A stretch of 64,000 nt of DNA from Clavelina lepadiformis (taxonomy: Eukaryota > Chordata > Ascidiacea > Aplousobranchia > Clavelinidae), in NCBI RefSeq assembly GCF_947623445.1, contig NC_135243.1, forward strand, positions 6,326,501 through 6,390,500, read 5' to 3'. Below the pieces are notes generated by a model. That model ran no database searches, was not told where the DNA came from, and saw nothing but the letters and a program-made list of their open reading frames with translations. Shown piece after piece: positions 1 through 10,776 of this stretch (position 1 is its first letter; each line of letters opens with the position of its first letter). Made by a program: the position numbers and the translations under genes.

Positions 1-2715
1 CCGTAACTCGTTAAGGGTCTATACCTAAGGTCATTTAAAAAAGTTCTGTCGGATAACTCACAAAAACAACCTCGTTAACCGGGGCACGAGCGACGATCGA
101 GGCTTCAACAGCGCCGGTTTTAATTTTTGTACAAAGACTTCTTCTTCAATCTGAGTATAAAATTTACGGTAATATGCCAAGTATTTCGGCAAAAAAAAAA
201 GAAATTCCGCAGTGGTAGTTAATATCGGTTTACTGCGGCCGATATATGTATGTAGGCTCTCCATACGCGTGTGACGAATTTCCGCTGCTGTTAGAATCCT
301 AAGGCTACCGTTGGTTCGCGCCATTACATTTTGCTGTTTTGAAAATACCGTTAGAAAAGGACTCACATAAGCCCAGTTATAAAAGCCATAAGGTTTTCAA
401 TGGTATGGTGTAGTTCGAAACCGTTTAGTGTCGGCAAATCTCGTTTATTACCACCAAAGCAATTGCAGACCCTTTGCCGCTTTTAAGTAAACTGAAGGGT
501 TCAAAATGAGGTTTCAGCTCCATCTACCGCCGATATCAGATGTATATACAGCAAGATAAAGGAAGAAATTATATATTCAATAAGGCCGTTCAGTTGAGCT
601 TGAACAAATCTATTTGGCGTTAGGAAGATGTTATACAGGATACACCATCTATCAAGAAACGTATTTGCGAGCCCCTATAAAAGGTTTCATGAAGCCGGCA
701 CCTGATCGAGGACCCCACAGGTTTAGTGTTTATAGCAAATAGATTGCGTTTCAAGTGATATGCATAATCAAGATAAATCAAATTGTTTTTTTATATAAAA
801 GGAAGGAGCGACAGACACTTGACGTAAATACTTGCAAGTTGATGAACTGCTCTTGTGGCCTGAAACAGTTAGGAGAAATAAATATCAAACGTGCTTGCAG
901 TGTACAGTAAAGTAGACTTTATTTGACAGGCTATTTGCGTCCTTGCCGAGAGACGGTTCATATCTACTGCCCATTTCGCTATTGTGTCAGTCATAGTTTT
1001 CGATGTATCAATTAAGAAATACCTATCGCGCACGACACGTTTCCTGTTTTGCCTTTTCTTTGTTTGCGTTATCTTGCCTTGACATCACAAAGACGAACAC
1101 TCGTGCACGTCATAATCGTGTTAACGCTGTGTAAACAACAAAAATAGCAGCTGCTGTTTGGTTTTCGCAGATTACCAACCTGCATTTTGTCGTTGTTCGT
1201 GTTTTGACGGGTTAAAGTTGATGTACTTTGACGTAACGGCCCAGGTTTCCATTTTCCCGCCTTCAAACTAGCGGATGTTCGTAACCGTTGATAGAACCAG
1301 CGCAGTCACGTAACTTTGAATTGCAAGCACTGCGTGCATACTCGAACATTCAGCCAGAGGACGGCAGGAAGAAAATTATTCTGATATTGCGAGTATTGAG
1401 ATTATGTAAATATTGAAGGTTAACAAGTTATTACACGATAACTGGTAACTTACAAAAGCAATGCGGCAGCTACGATATAGCAAGTAAAACTTGTTTTACT
1501 GATGGAAAATTAGCGAAATTGCCAAACTATGTCCTTAAAATGATTACCAAGTCTAATGACTCATGTTTTTGGGGTTGACACAATAAGTGGGGAAGGAAGG
1601 TCTTTTATTGACCAGAATAGTCGACTAAATGTGACTGCGGAGTCATTTTGTTTTGCAGTGGTACTGGTGTCTTCCGCGTACAACATATTAAGAGATTTAG
1701 TTATTTACGTTACGTTATAATTCTACATCATAGCTAGTGGCGCGAGATTACAGCTGCATTTTAGCGCATTGATTTTAAATTGGTAAATAACCTTTTTAAA
1801 CGATACGAACGAGGGTAGAGTCGTTTCCTTCCTACTCCTTACAAAACCCTAGGTTTACTGTGCGCTGTGTAATTTGATAGTCTATTAAGACAGGAAACCT
1901 TCGTAGCTTACACATGAGAAACAAACTGCTGACCCAACCCAACCCATCTGACATTAGTAGTTAAGACTTAAGCTGGTAACCTGCCTCATTGGTTTACTTA
2001 TAGGTAGCATTTGAAGATAGACTCACATTGTGGCTTGCCAGCTATTCGTTGGGTTTTTGTTGTTGTTTTTGTGACAATGTTTATATCGAAAGATTAGCTA
2101 CCATACAACATAAACCGGCATTTGTCAAAGCAATAGTTCTCAACAAGCTGGGAACCTGGAAAGTTTTCAGTAGACGTACTAACGCCACGATAAACTTAGG
2201 ATATAAACTAAAAATACTTCATTTATTTCTTTTCTTGATTTGTCGAGCGAGGAAGGTGTTGAATTATTTACTGAGTCAATAATTTGTCAATGTTCACGAT
2301 GATTACGACATCATCGTATACGTTAACAGCACATATTATTGTGTTGCAAAATGCAATTTCAATCTAGGACACGAGACAAGGGTTGTGTTGCAAAATAAGT
2401 ACATGGCAAAAGAAAGGTTAAAAGTCTATTATGATTTGGCTAAAGTTTTGTCGTAGTGGCAATTATATTGTATTCTACCAAAAGCTTACTGTAAATAAAG
2501 AAGTTTCTGGAATGATATCATTTATAGAAGTGCGAAAACGTTAAAAAAATTTTAGACGGTCCACGAGCAGAAAAGGTTAGGAAACACTGCATTAACTAGT
2601 AGCTTAAGTTGTAGCAGCTTACGGAAGTGTAGTCAAAAGAAATATTTTAAAAGCTTGTTTACTAACTGCATCGTTATCTTTCAGACGCAGGCAATGATAT
2701 GCATCATATTTAATT
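1..2715. other. Non-genic stretch upstream of receptor gene 1
   Basis: No gene is recognised here. A 102-codon open stretch on the reverse strand (58-366) begins with GTG and resembles no family I know, so I do not call it. Around 2555-2591 the sequence ends in a motif like a hAT right terminus (GGTTAGGAAACACTG), and a worn relative lies near 16505-16560. I could not find a matching left end for either. Confidence 0.5.
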
Positions 2716-4029
2716 ATGAATGATTTTAACAAAACTATGAAGCAAGAGTTTGAAAATGCTACAAGTTCCCTTGAAGTTGTGAGGAACAAGTCATCTATCA
2801 ACTACGTCAGACAGGTGGAACCTGAGTGGATAATCATACAAACTAGTAACATCGTTTTGATCTTGGCAACTCTGTGGATACTCATATCATTGATCCACTA
2901 CGGGAAAAAAGCAGGAAAGTGGAAAAAAGTATTGACAAAAAACGTGGATAAATTAAGTGGCGGTGACGTCTATACCTCCACTGTGGCATGTGCGGCTATG
3001 TCTCTACTACGCCACCTGACTACCTTAGTCTCACTCCAAGTTGGATTTGCTTTCGACCAAGACTGGGATTGCGAGGTGATGTCAGATGCCTCGTTTGTGA
3101 TGTACTGCATGGTCCTATTCACAATCTATATCTTTCTATGGTTTCGGCAGCGAGTCTTCTACACCAACAATATGATGAGGACCGGATACAGCAAAGTTCT
3201 TCGCATGCTGAGCGCTGGTAGTATAATAATCATAACCGTCGCTGGCTTTGGTGTTATTTTTGTAAATACCTTGCCCTTTTCCTACCGCTCTTCCCCGTAT
3301 GGTTGCGTTTATGTGTTGTCTAATGGCCCTCTGGAAACGACATCTTGGGCGGTATGTGCTGCGGTATTAGTCAGCGGGCAGGTAATGCTTATAAGTCTTT
3401 TCGCTTACCCACTGCACCAAAACTTTGATTGCTCTAACCTCGTAGACATTTTCAAATGTTCTTGCTTCAACGTGGGAGAAGAAAGTGTGACTGTGAGGCA
3501 AGGAAAGTATCGCCTCCGCGTCCTCTCCAACGATCAGTCATCCAATGTTGGAGATGACTGTTTGAAGACGTCGGAGATTGCAGGAGTTAATGCTCAAGAG
3601 CAGAAGGGCGGGCTGCAAGACATTTCAAGTAGATCGAGAAACGAATACACTTCGTCAGTCAGCGTCGTCAGTAAGAGCCTTCTCAACATTAACTCAAACA
3701 ATGACAAGTTGGGCAAGACGCCTATTCGTAGGTCTAAAAAGACTTCAAAGCGTTGCTACGTTGTTGTGAAAAAGATCCTACAGCGTACAATTCTCTTTGG
3801 CCTCTTATCTATTCTGACCGATATCACACTGATCATCATCTCAACTTACAGTCTCCATGGTTCTGCCGTACAGAGAAGAATATCGGTGATACTCTTCGAC
3901 GTGAACGTTTTTTTTAACTTGATTTTTGTTATCTGCTCGTTTCTTTCGTATAAGCCTATGTTGACGTCACCATTTCAAGGAAATCCTGAGGACGTTACGA
4001 AACAACACTCGTCGACTAGCAATGCTTGA
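2716..4029 (+). CDS. Seven-transmembrane GPCR-like receptor, family copy 1
   Basis: Intronless gene for a 437-aa membrane protein. The N-terminus (1-35) has three Asn-glycosylation sequons (NKT, NAT, NKS), so it is probably extracellular. Hydrophobic segments lie near 38-62, 85-111, 124-147, 161-186, 211-234, 354-379 and 388-412, giving seven TMs. C119 and R144 are 25 residues apart, the class A GPCR spacing between C3.25 and R3.50, and C197 before TM5 could pair with C119. The motif at R144 is FRQR instead of DRY, and TM7 has NLIFV where NPxxY is usual. The loop between TM5 and TM6 is long (about 236-350) and rich in Ser, Lys and Arg, as expected of a cytoplasmic third loop. ATG at 2716 has A at -3. 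A polyA signal AATAAA lies at 4108. I infer a receptor; the ligand is unknown. Confidence 0.85.
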   Translation: MNDFNKTMKQEFENATSSLEVVRNKSSINYVRQVEPEWIIIQTSNIVLILATLWILISLIHYGKKAGKWKKVLTKNVDKLSGGDVYTSTVACAAMSLLRHLTTLVSLQVGFAFDQDWDCEVMSDASFVMYCMVLFTIYIFLWFRQRVFYTNNMMRTGYSKVLRMLSAGSIIIITVAGFGVIFVNTLPFSYRSSPYGCVYVLSNGPLETTSWAVCAAVLVSGQVMLISLFAYPLHQNFDCSNLVDIFKCSCFNVGEESVTVRQGKYRLRVLSNDQSSNVGDDCLKTSEIAGVNAQEQKGGLQDISSRSRNEYTSSVSVVSKSLLNINSNNDKLGKTPIRRSKKTSKRCYVVVKKILQRTILFGLLSILTDITLIIISTYSLHGSAVQRRISVILFDVNVFFNLIFVICSFLSYKPMLTSPFQGNPEDVTKQHSSTSNA

Positions 4030-5466
4030 TTGGAAACTACAAGTGCTGTGAGGTTTGCGCAAATACCGTTTGTTTGTCTTATATCAAAGAACTTTATATA
4101 CTGACTAAATAAACCAGTCAAAAATGTTTGAGAATGTTTTTGTGATTATAGGTATAAACCTTTTTGTCCAAAATATGTCGCAAAGTTGACGTTAATTAAT
4201 GACACGCACACCTGTTAGTATTACGTCACACATAAAATTTAAGGTTTATGACAGCATGCAGGTTTTTGAAACAAGCCGCCACATTTTTATGTCAATTTTT
4301 CTTTCAAAGCCATTACCCTTAAAGATTGAAATGTTAAATGTTCAAAATATTATAGCACGTAGGCCTAGTACAACAAAACGTTCTCCGACATTACTAAAAT
4401 TTGGCATCAGGCAAACCAAGAAGCTGTATAATTAACTAATTATCTACTTATTAGTAAAACGCTTTGAAATTTGTGCTAGAAAACGCAGCATAACACAATC
4501 TTTAAATACCGAATAAGTTGCACAAATACAGAAAATGTGATTTCTATTCAAAATCAAACGCAAATTTTTGGTTTGCTCTTTGCCCCTAAAAAGAAAGCTT
4601 TCTTCCTGATGTACTAAGAAATCCATTATGACGTGTGACGTTCTTCTAAGATTTGTCAGTTACCGAACTTGGTACCATGTTTATCAATCGTGAACTTTAA
4701 GACATACAAAACTGGCCCACAAACACTCCACCAGCACTCAGCAGTATACAGCAAAAAACTAACAGGCACCAAATTTATTGGGACTTTAGGCCCCTTGAGT
4801 TTTAAGAATGGCAGTTAACGCTGCTTGCGCTGAGATCATTTCAGGTTTTAAAGAACCATAATACTGTAAAATAAAAAATTGTGCCCAGCCTGAATGCAGT
4901 GATTAGGGGAAACTGTTCGCCTACTATATGCGGTTCCTGTTCGTATAGAAACGATTACTCACACAAGTTGTGCAGCGAAAATTTGTTAAATTACAGTAAC
5001 AAAGATTCCGAGGAAAGAAAACAGTCGATGAAATCGGCAACGTGATATAAGGGGACGACATAACATTGCTTATTGCTTTCTAGAAAAATACTTGAAACGT
5101 GTTGGGTTAAATGTACAAATGTTTACAAAGAAATAAACTCACAGCAATTTCGCCTTTATAAGACTTTCACCAGGGACGCTCGCATTCTGGTGTTTCCATC
5201 GGAAGTGGTGATTAATTGAACGTTTCCGAGAACAGAAATCGAAAACGGCGAGTAATTTGTTGTCGCTATTAAGAAAAGGTTGAATGCATCTTATACTCAG
5301 CATGAAAAAAAGTTTTCGTTGCGAAATTAACACATTTTCATCTCCAAAACAGCACGTGGAAATATATACTGTATCTATTAATAGATACAGTTGGCAGCTG
5401 GAAAAACAAATATTTAAACTTTCACAACAATTTTATCTAGCAAGGGTTTGTCAGAATTTATTAATT
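4030..5466. other. Intergenic, receptor 1 to repeat copy A
   Basis: Contains the presumed 3' UTR of receptor 1 with AATAAA at 4108-4113. Otherwise AT-rich sequence with only short open stretches that show no family resemblance. Confidence 0.6.
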
Positions 5467-6120
5467 ATTGTTTTAAATAAACTTGTAAACAAACACTGAA
5501 TCTGCTTCTCAGAGACCGATAACAAGACAGGCGATTACTGGGTATGCAATGCTGCACTCGCTATGGTATAGTTAGGTATAGTATTGTTTTAGTATTTAGT
5601 TTATGGTTGATAGCTAATGCATAGAAATTAGTTCGTCTTCAATGCACATCATGTTAGTTGATAGACCTTGGGCGATTAGGTCATCTTCCACGTTTACGTA
5701 ATCTGAATGAAGTTCCTCTATACATTTACAAACAAAGAAAAACGAGAGACTGATTGAATTATACCTGAAATTGGTTGCACGTGTTGATGCATATTCCTAC
5801 TGGATACTTTATGAACTCTGATGTTGCGTTTGACTATAAAGTGAAGGTGATTGCGGCAATATATGTTGGTTAAAGAAATAACTGTAACAGATGGTTTTTG
5901 ATCGTTCGGAAACAATTTGAACAAGTTAGTTTTTTCAGCGTCTTCTTCAGTTTGCTGCAGGTCAAAGCCTATAACTTTTCGTGTTTAACACGATTAATAT
6001 GCAGATAGGTAGAACTTATGACGCGCAAATGCGTTCGCTAGTAAACGGGAAGCTAAGAATTTGTTTGCTCACGTTTGTATATTTTAAACTTAGTTGTTGT
6101 GAATACTATCACGCATAACC
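5467..6120. repeat. 654-bp direct repeat, copy A
   Basis: Matches 8239-8892 nearly base for base over the same length, with sharp edges (starts ATTGTTTTAAATAAAC, ends CACGCATAAC). It lies about 340 bp upstream of receptor gene 2. No terminal inverted repeats and no clear target duplication are visible. A 68-codon reverse-strand frame exists in both copies, but its codons differ at many amino-acid-changing sites, so it is probably not a gene. It may be a segmental duplication that travelled with the receptor gene, or a dispersed element. Confidence 0.85.
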
Positions 6121-6463
6121 CAACACGTCTTTGTTTGATGTTTTTAGTTGTCACCACATTTTTCTAAGTCTAGGCAAAGGTCGGCATCTATTGTTGGTAT
6201 GTATTATTGCTTAAATTGCATTAAAATTTTAAGCTCAAACCTAAATGTAACTTACAACGTTTGCTTTGAGAGTTTTAAATATGAGACTTTATTAAAGACA
6301 TGGTAGTAGACTCTATTACACCTAGTATATTGGTGCAAACAAGATGTCAGTTAGGTTACTTTACTCATTTATTAGCAAATGCAAGTTGAAAAATCTTACG
6401 TCTGTACACTGTTTATAATAGGCTTTTTTGATTATATACCACTGCACCTTAGGGAAAAACAAA

Positions 6464-7513
6464 ATGACAAATAATTTAAATGAAACAAATTCGACTGAAT
6501 CGGAACCTTACATCAGGTGGAAACAAGCAGACTGGATAATACCTGAGGTGATCAACTCTCTGCTTATCGTTGCTACTTTGTGGATCATATTTTCCTTGAT
6601 TCATTTTGGGATAAAACACAAAAAATGGAGCACAAACAGGATGGGAAACGCAGATAAACTGAGTGGAGGAAGTGTTTACACATTGACTGTAGTTTGTGCA
6701 ATTACAGCACTTGTTAGGTTCATCAACAGCCAGTTTGCTTTTAACATTGGAATTGGTGTCGGTTACGACAAAGAATGTGAGATTGTATCAGATTCGTCGT
6801 TTGCTTGGTATAGCCTAGTTAATTTCGCAGTTTTCATTTTCCTTTGGTTACGTCAAAGAATCTTTTATGCAAACAACATGCTCAATGTAAGATTCGGAAT
6901 TTTGCTGAAAATCCTAAGCTTCAGTAGTATTGTAATCTTGTTCCTGTCAGGCCTAGCAACTGTACTAGTCAACACAATTCCTGTGAATTTTCCATCATCA
7001 CGCGAAGGTTGCATTTATCACAAAAGCGAAAACATCGGACCTATCGCATGGATAGTTGGCATCATGGTGGTAATTGCAGGTCAGTTCGTTTTACTTGGGC
7101 TTTTCATATATCCACTCAAACGGGACTTCGTTCAAAGTATTTGTGGATGTTGTCCAAGTGCATTCCATGTATGGAACACCAATAGAAACAAGTCATCCAG
7201 TGTATCATCTATCCAAACTCGAAATTCATCATTCCAGTCATCGAATACAGTGAAGAGTATCATGCAGCGCACCATAGCATTCTCGATCATCGCGGTTGCC
7301 GCACATATTATAATAATCTTGATATCATCATACGCCATCAGCAGCGAAGGACATCGTCGTGTTTCCACAGTAGTTTTTGACATTAATGCATTCTTTAACG
7401 TCATCTTTGTCATTTGCTCGTTCTTGTCATGCAAACAAATGTTGTTTTCTCCGGTTTTGAATGAGAACGTTACACTTGCTCAGACGTCCTCCGACATTGC
7501 TCGCAGCAACTAA
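6464..7513 (+). CDS. Seven-transmembrane GPCR-like receptor, family copy 2
   Basis: Intronless, 349 aa from the ATG at 6464, which has A at -3 (the open frame runs further up only through a TTG). The N-terminus has NET and NST sequons, then the family signature DWIIP just before TM1 (about 24-49). C105 and R130 keep the 25-residue spacing; the TM3 end reads LWLRQRIFY. C183 sits in the SSREGCIY motif before TM5. The TM5-TM6 loop is short for this family (about 220-262) and Ser/Asn-rich. TM7 ends FNVIFVICSF. It is most like copy 4 (shared ADWIIP, VNTIPVN and CGCC motifs). AATAAA is at 7661. Function is inferred from topology only. Confidence 0.85.
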   Translation: MTNNLNETNSTESEPYIRWKQADWIIPEVINSLLIVATLWIIFSLIHFGIKHKKWSTNRMGNADKLSGGSVYTLTVVCAITALVRFINSQFAFNIGIGVGYDKECEIVSDSSFAWYSLVNFAVFIFLWLRQRIFYANNMLNVRFGILLKILSFSSIVILFLSGLATVLVNTIPVNFPSSREGCIYHKSENIGPIAWIVGIMVVIAGQFVLLGLFIYPLKRDFVQSICGCCPSAFHVWNTNRNKSSSVSSIQTRNSSFQSSNTVKSIMQRTIAFSIIAVAAHIIIILISSYAISSEGHRRVSTVVFDINAFFNVIFVICSFLSCKQMLFSPVLNENVTLAQTSSDIARSN

Positions 7514-8238
7514 GTCAACGTTGTTACTGGAAGAAGGAACGACTGCATTCGATTTGATCCCGTCGAAGCAGTGGTCATGAAAATTGTCACTTATTTGACC
7601 TTGCTGCTAGCCAGTCCAGTTAATATGATGTTCTATTGTTTGTTTGTAAATTGTAATAGAATAAATTGTATAATTATGGGTAACTTTTTGGGTTAAAGAA
7701 TTTCTCTTAGATTATAACCTAAGCTGAATTTAATATTATTTGTTTAAACATTTGAGGACTTGAATTGTATGTAAAGCCAGATTCGTTTTTGCAAAAAAAG
7801 TGTGTGTTCATAGAAGTGCCACATCAATTGCAAATCTGTCCATGCAACACTTTTTCTACTGATCCGTAACCCATTGCACGGCAGTTTGTAACTGTCCAAT
7901 TTTTTTTTCATATTATGCTATTCCGACAAAAACATTACACAGCATTACAGAACAGCAAGTTATATCATGATTGATGTTTGTTCCTATAGATCTTCACTCT
8001 ACCGTGTATGCGCTTGACAATATTTGTCAGAACTATTTAAAATCCGTTTTGCCAAAATAAGAGTGGTATTTGCTGAGCTTGTAATTATAGTAAATCAATT
8101 CAGTTTTACTGCTAGTCTATTATTTCAAACTTTGCTTGAAATGCAAGGCAAAATTACTTATATAACGCACCGCAGACCCCCGCAATACAACTTTCCTAAC
8201 AATTTTTTTTAGCAATGATTTGACTGGTTTTATTAAGT
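7514..8238. other. Intergenic, receptor 2 to repeat copy B
   Basis: Begins with the likely 3' UTR of receptor 2 (AATAAA at 7661-7666). No other feature is recognised. Confidence 0.6.
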
Positions 8239-8892
8239 ATTGTTTTAAATAAACTTGTAAACAAACACTGAATCGGCTTCTCAGCTACCGATAACAATAC
8301 AGACGATTACTGGGTATGCAATGCTGCACTCGCTGTAGTATGTTCTATGTATAGTATTGTTTTAGTATTTAGTTTGTGGTTGATAGCTAATGCATACAAA
8401 TTAGTTCGTTTTCAATGCACATCATGTTAGTTGATAGACCTTGGACGATTAGGTCATCTTCCGCGTTTACGTATTCTGAATGAAGCTCCTCTATACATTT
8501 ACAAAGAGAGAAAAACGAAAGATTGATTGAATTTTACTTGGAATTGGTTGCAGTTGTTGATGCATACTGCTACTGGATACTTCATGACCTCTGATGTTGC
8601 GTTTGACTATAAAGTGAAGCTGATTGCCGCAATATGTGTTGGTTAAAGAAATAACTTTAACAGATGGTTTTTGATTGTTCGGAAACAATTTGAACAAGTT
8701 AGTTTTTTCAGCGTTTTTTTTAGTCTGCTGCAGTTCAAAGCCTATAACTTTCCGTGTTTAACACGATTAATATGCAGATAGGTAAAACTTATGACGCGCA
8801 AATGCGTTCGCTAGTAGACGGGAAGCTAAGAATTTGTTTGCTCACGTTTGTATATTTTAAACTTAGTTGTTGTGAATACTATCACGCATAAC
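8239..8892. repeat. 654-bp direct repeat, copy B
   Basis: Second copy of the unit at 5467-6120, same orientation and length, with scattered base differences. It ends about 770 bp before the start of receptor gene 3. Because each copy precedes a receptor gene, a duplicated promoter-side segment is one reading; a mobile repeat is the other. Confidence 0.85.
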
Positions 8893-9660
8893 ACAAAGCA
8901 AAAACTGAAAAAAGCGCACCAACTGTACAAGGAAGATAAAAGAAAACTGTCTGCATTGTAAAAATAGCTGAATAACCACGTTTTTTACACTTCCCTGTCT
9001 GCATAGTTAAGCACATGCTTCTTGGTATGAATTAGACTAAGTTAAGGCATATTTACATGTGACCCACCGGGAATGACAGGCTGTGAAGCAAAAGTTTGTA
9101 CGGGAGGAAGTTAAGCATATTAATAGCTGAAGTAACAGAAATTCACTCAGAAAAACGTATAATATATAGCGTGATTTTTAGAACCAAGTCTTTGTCATGT
9201 TTAAACATAGAAAGTATTTAAACTTTGAAGTATACTATCACATATCAAAAGACAAAAATAAATAATGCGGTAATACCATACCACAGTGCTGAAGGTGGCT
9301 TCATTACAAAAGCATTATTTCCTAGAAACATGGTATTCATGAAAACCTATTCCTGTATTTGAGATATGCTTGACATGGTGGGCCTATGATTAACCCAGTA
9401 TAGCCAATTCATCTGAACGGTCAAGTGAGCATAGATAAGTATTTACAGAGCAGAAGAGAGTTATGTAAGCCTATACAAAGAACCTGATGTTGTGAGATAG
9501 GCCGTCCTGTGGTGTAACTAACTATTGCGTTGCCCCAACCGGGTAGGTTTCGCTCGGACGCAAAGTGTGAACAAGCACTTTTTTCAGAAATTTCTCGTAG
9601 GAAACGAAAAAATATCTAATTATTGCTCTTTAATTTAACGCAGTTCTGTGTTAACTGGAA
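8893..9660. other. Intergenic upstream of receptor 3
   Basis: About 770 bp with no recognisable coding, repeat or RNA feature. Confidence 0.5.
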
Positions 9661-10776
9661 ATGCCGTTTTCTAACTCCATCAGCTTTACTCCGGCTACAA
9701 CAAACCTCTCAAACGGCTCCGATTTTGTGCTGGATGGATACGGAAGAAACGACTGGATTCTTCCAATTGTGGTTAACTCTGTTCTCCTCCTCCTAACTAT
9801 TTGGATCATTATATCATTGATTGATCATGGGATCAGGACAGAGAAATGGAGCTTAAAGAGACGGGATGAGCTGAAACTGAGCAGTGGTATAGTTTACACT
9901 TCGACCATAGTCAACGCGTTCTTGGCGCTTGCCAGATTTGTGGCTTCGATGGTGTCATTTCAAGTGGCTTTTCAAGACTACTGCGAAAATGCGGAAGACG
10001 CCGCATTTTACATTTACGGATTTTCGACCTTTTCCGTACATCTATTCCTGTGGTTACGTCAACGCATCTTTTATACGAACAGTATGCTAGGCATCCAATT
10101 CAACGTTTTGCTGAAGATACTCAGCGCTATAAGCATTGTCTTAATTTTCGGAGCAGGCTTAATTGTTATCTTGCTCATCAACATCCCGTCGTTGTACAAA
10201 CCTACCCCAGAAGGTTGCACGTACAAGCCAAGCCCTGAAATGGAAAATAATCTCTTCAAGATTTTGCTGGTTGGGGCGTTGTTGGTGATATTGGGACAGC
10301 TTATCATGGTCGGGCTTTTCATTTACCCTCTCCAGATTGTTGCAGGTACAAACGAAAGCTGTTTCAGCTGGCAGTCAATTTGGAAAAGCAGTAACATATC
10401 TGAAAGCGGCGAAAGCAGAAGCACAGTCATGGAAGTAGTATCTGGTACTCAGCCAAGCATGACCAGTAATGTGGGAACTGTGCGCAGTCAGTCAGCAGTA
10501 CCTGACTTGAACAAAGGGAAAAGTGGGAAAAGGAAACGTTCCAGCAAAACCGTGAGACAGGTCATCGGTAGAACTGTCATTTTACAGATATGCCTGATCA
10601 CTGTTTACATACTTCGTTTAGTTGTTACCAACTTTGCATTGGAAAAATACGCAAACAGAAGGGTGTATAATACTTTGACTGACCTAAATGTTTTCATCGA
10701 TTTGATGTTGATAATTCTCTCATATACGTGCTGCAAAGAAATGTTTGTTTCCCCAATACTAAGATGCATGAAATAA
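9661..10776 (+). CDS. Seven-transmembrane GPCR-like receptor, family copy 3
   Basis: Intronless, 371 aa. The ATG at 9661 has G at -3, a usable context. The short N-terminus carries sequon NLS and an NGS, then NDWILP before TM1 (about 31-55). C108 and R133 keep the 25-residue spacing, with LWLRQRIFY at the end of TM3 and a Cys in TPEGCTY before TM5. It departs most from the other copies at the C-terminal end: the TM6 segment reads RTVILQICLITVYILRL in place of the usual RTI-F---S-LTDI, and TM7 reads FIDLMLIILSYTCCKEMF in place of FNLIFVICSFLSYK--L. The third loop (about 225-300) is Ser/Lys-rich. It could be the oldest or most specialised member. Ligand unknown. Confidence 0.83.
   Translation: MPFSNSISFTPATTNLSNGSDFVLDGYGRNDWILPIVVNSVLLLLTIWIIISLIDHGIRTEKWSLKRRDELKLSSGIVYTSTIVNAFLALARFVASMVSFQVAFQDYCENAEDAAFYIYGFSTFSVHLFLWLRQRIFYTNSMLGIQFNVLLKILSAISIVLIFGAGLIVILLINIPSLYKPTPEGCTYKPSPEMENNLFKILLVGALLVILGQLIMVGLFIYPLQIVAGTNESCFSWQSIWKSSNISESGESRSTVMEVVSGTQPSMTSNVGTVRSQSAVPDLNKGKSGKRKRSSKTVRQVIGRTVILQICLITVYILRLVVTNFALEKYANRRVYNTLTDLNVFIDLMLIILSYTCCKEMFVSPILRCMK

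Noticed and set aside
1069-1266. 65-codon Cys-containing reverse frame as a peptide gene
   Set aside because: No signal peptide, no splice context and no resemblance to the peptide genes at 15, 18 and 38 kb.
7132-7434. 100-codon frame opposite receptor gene 2, and similar antisense frames in other receptors
   Set aside because: Shadows of the real coding strand; the sense frame is family-conserved.
5718-8697. Paired 68-codon reverse frames in the two 654-bp repeats
   Set aside because: The copies differ at many amino-acid-changing positions and lack splice or start context, so there is no sign of selection on protein.
2716-10776. An operon of receptor genes 1-3
   Set aside because: Gaps are 2 kb or more, each gene has its own polyA signal or long flank, and no trans-splice acceptor set is evident.
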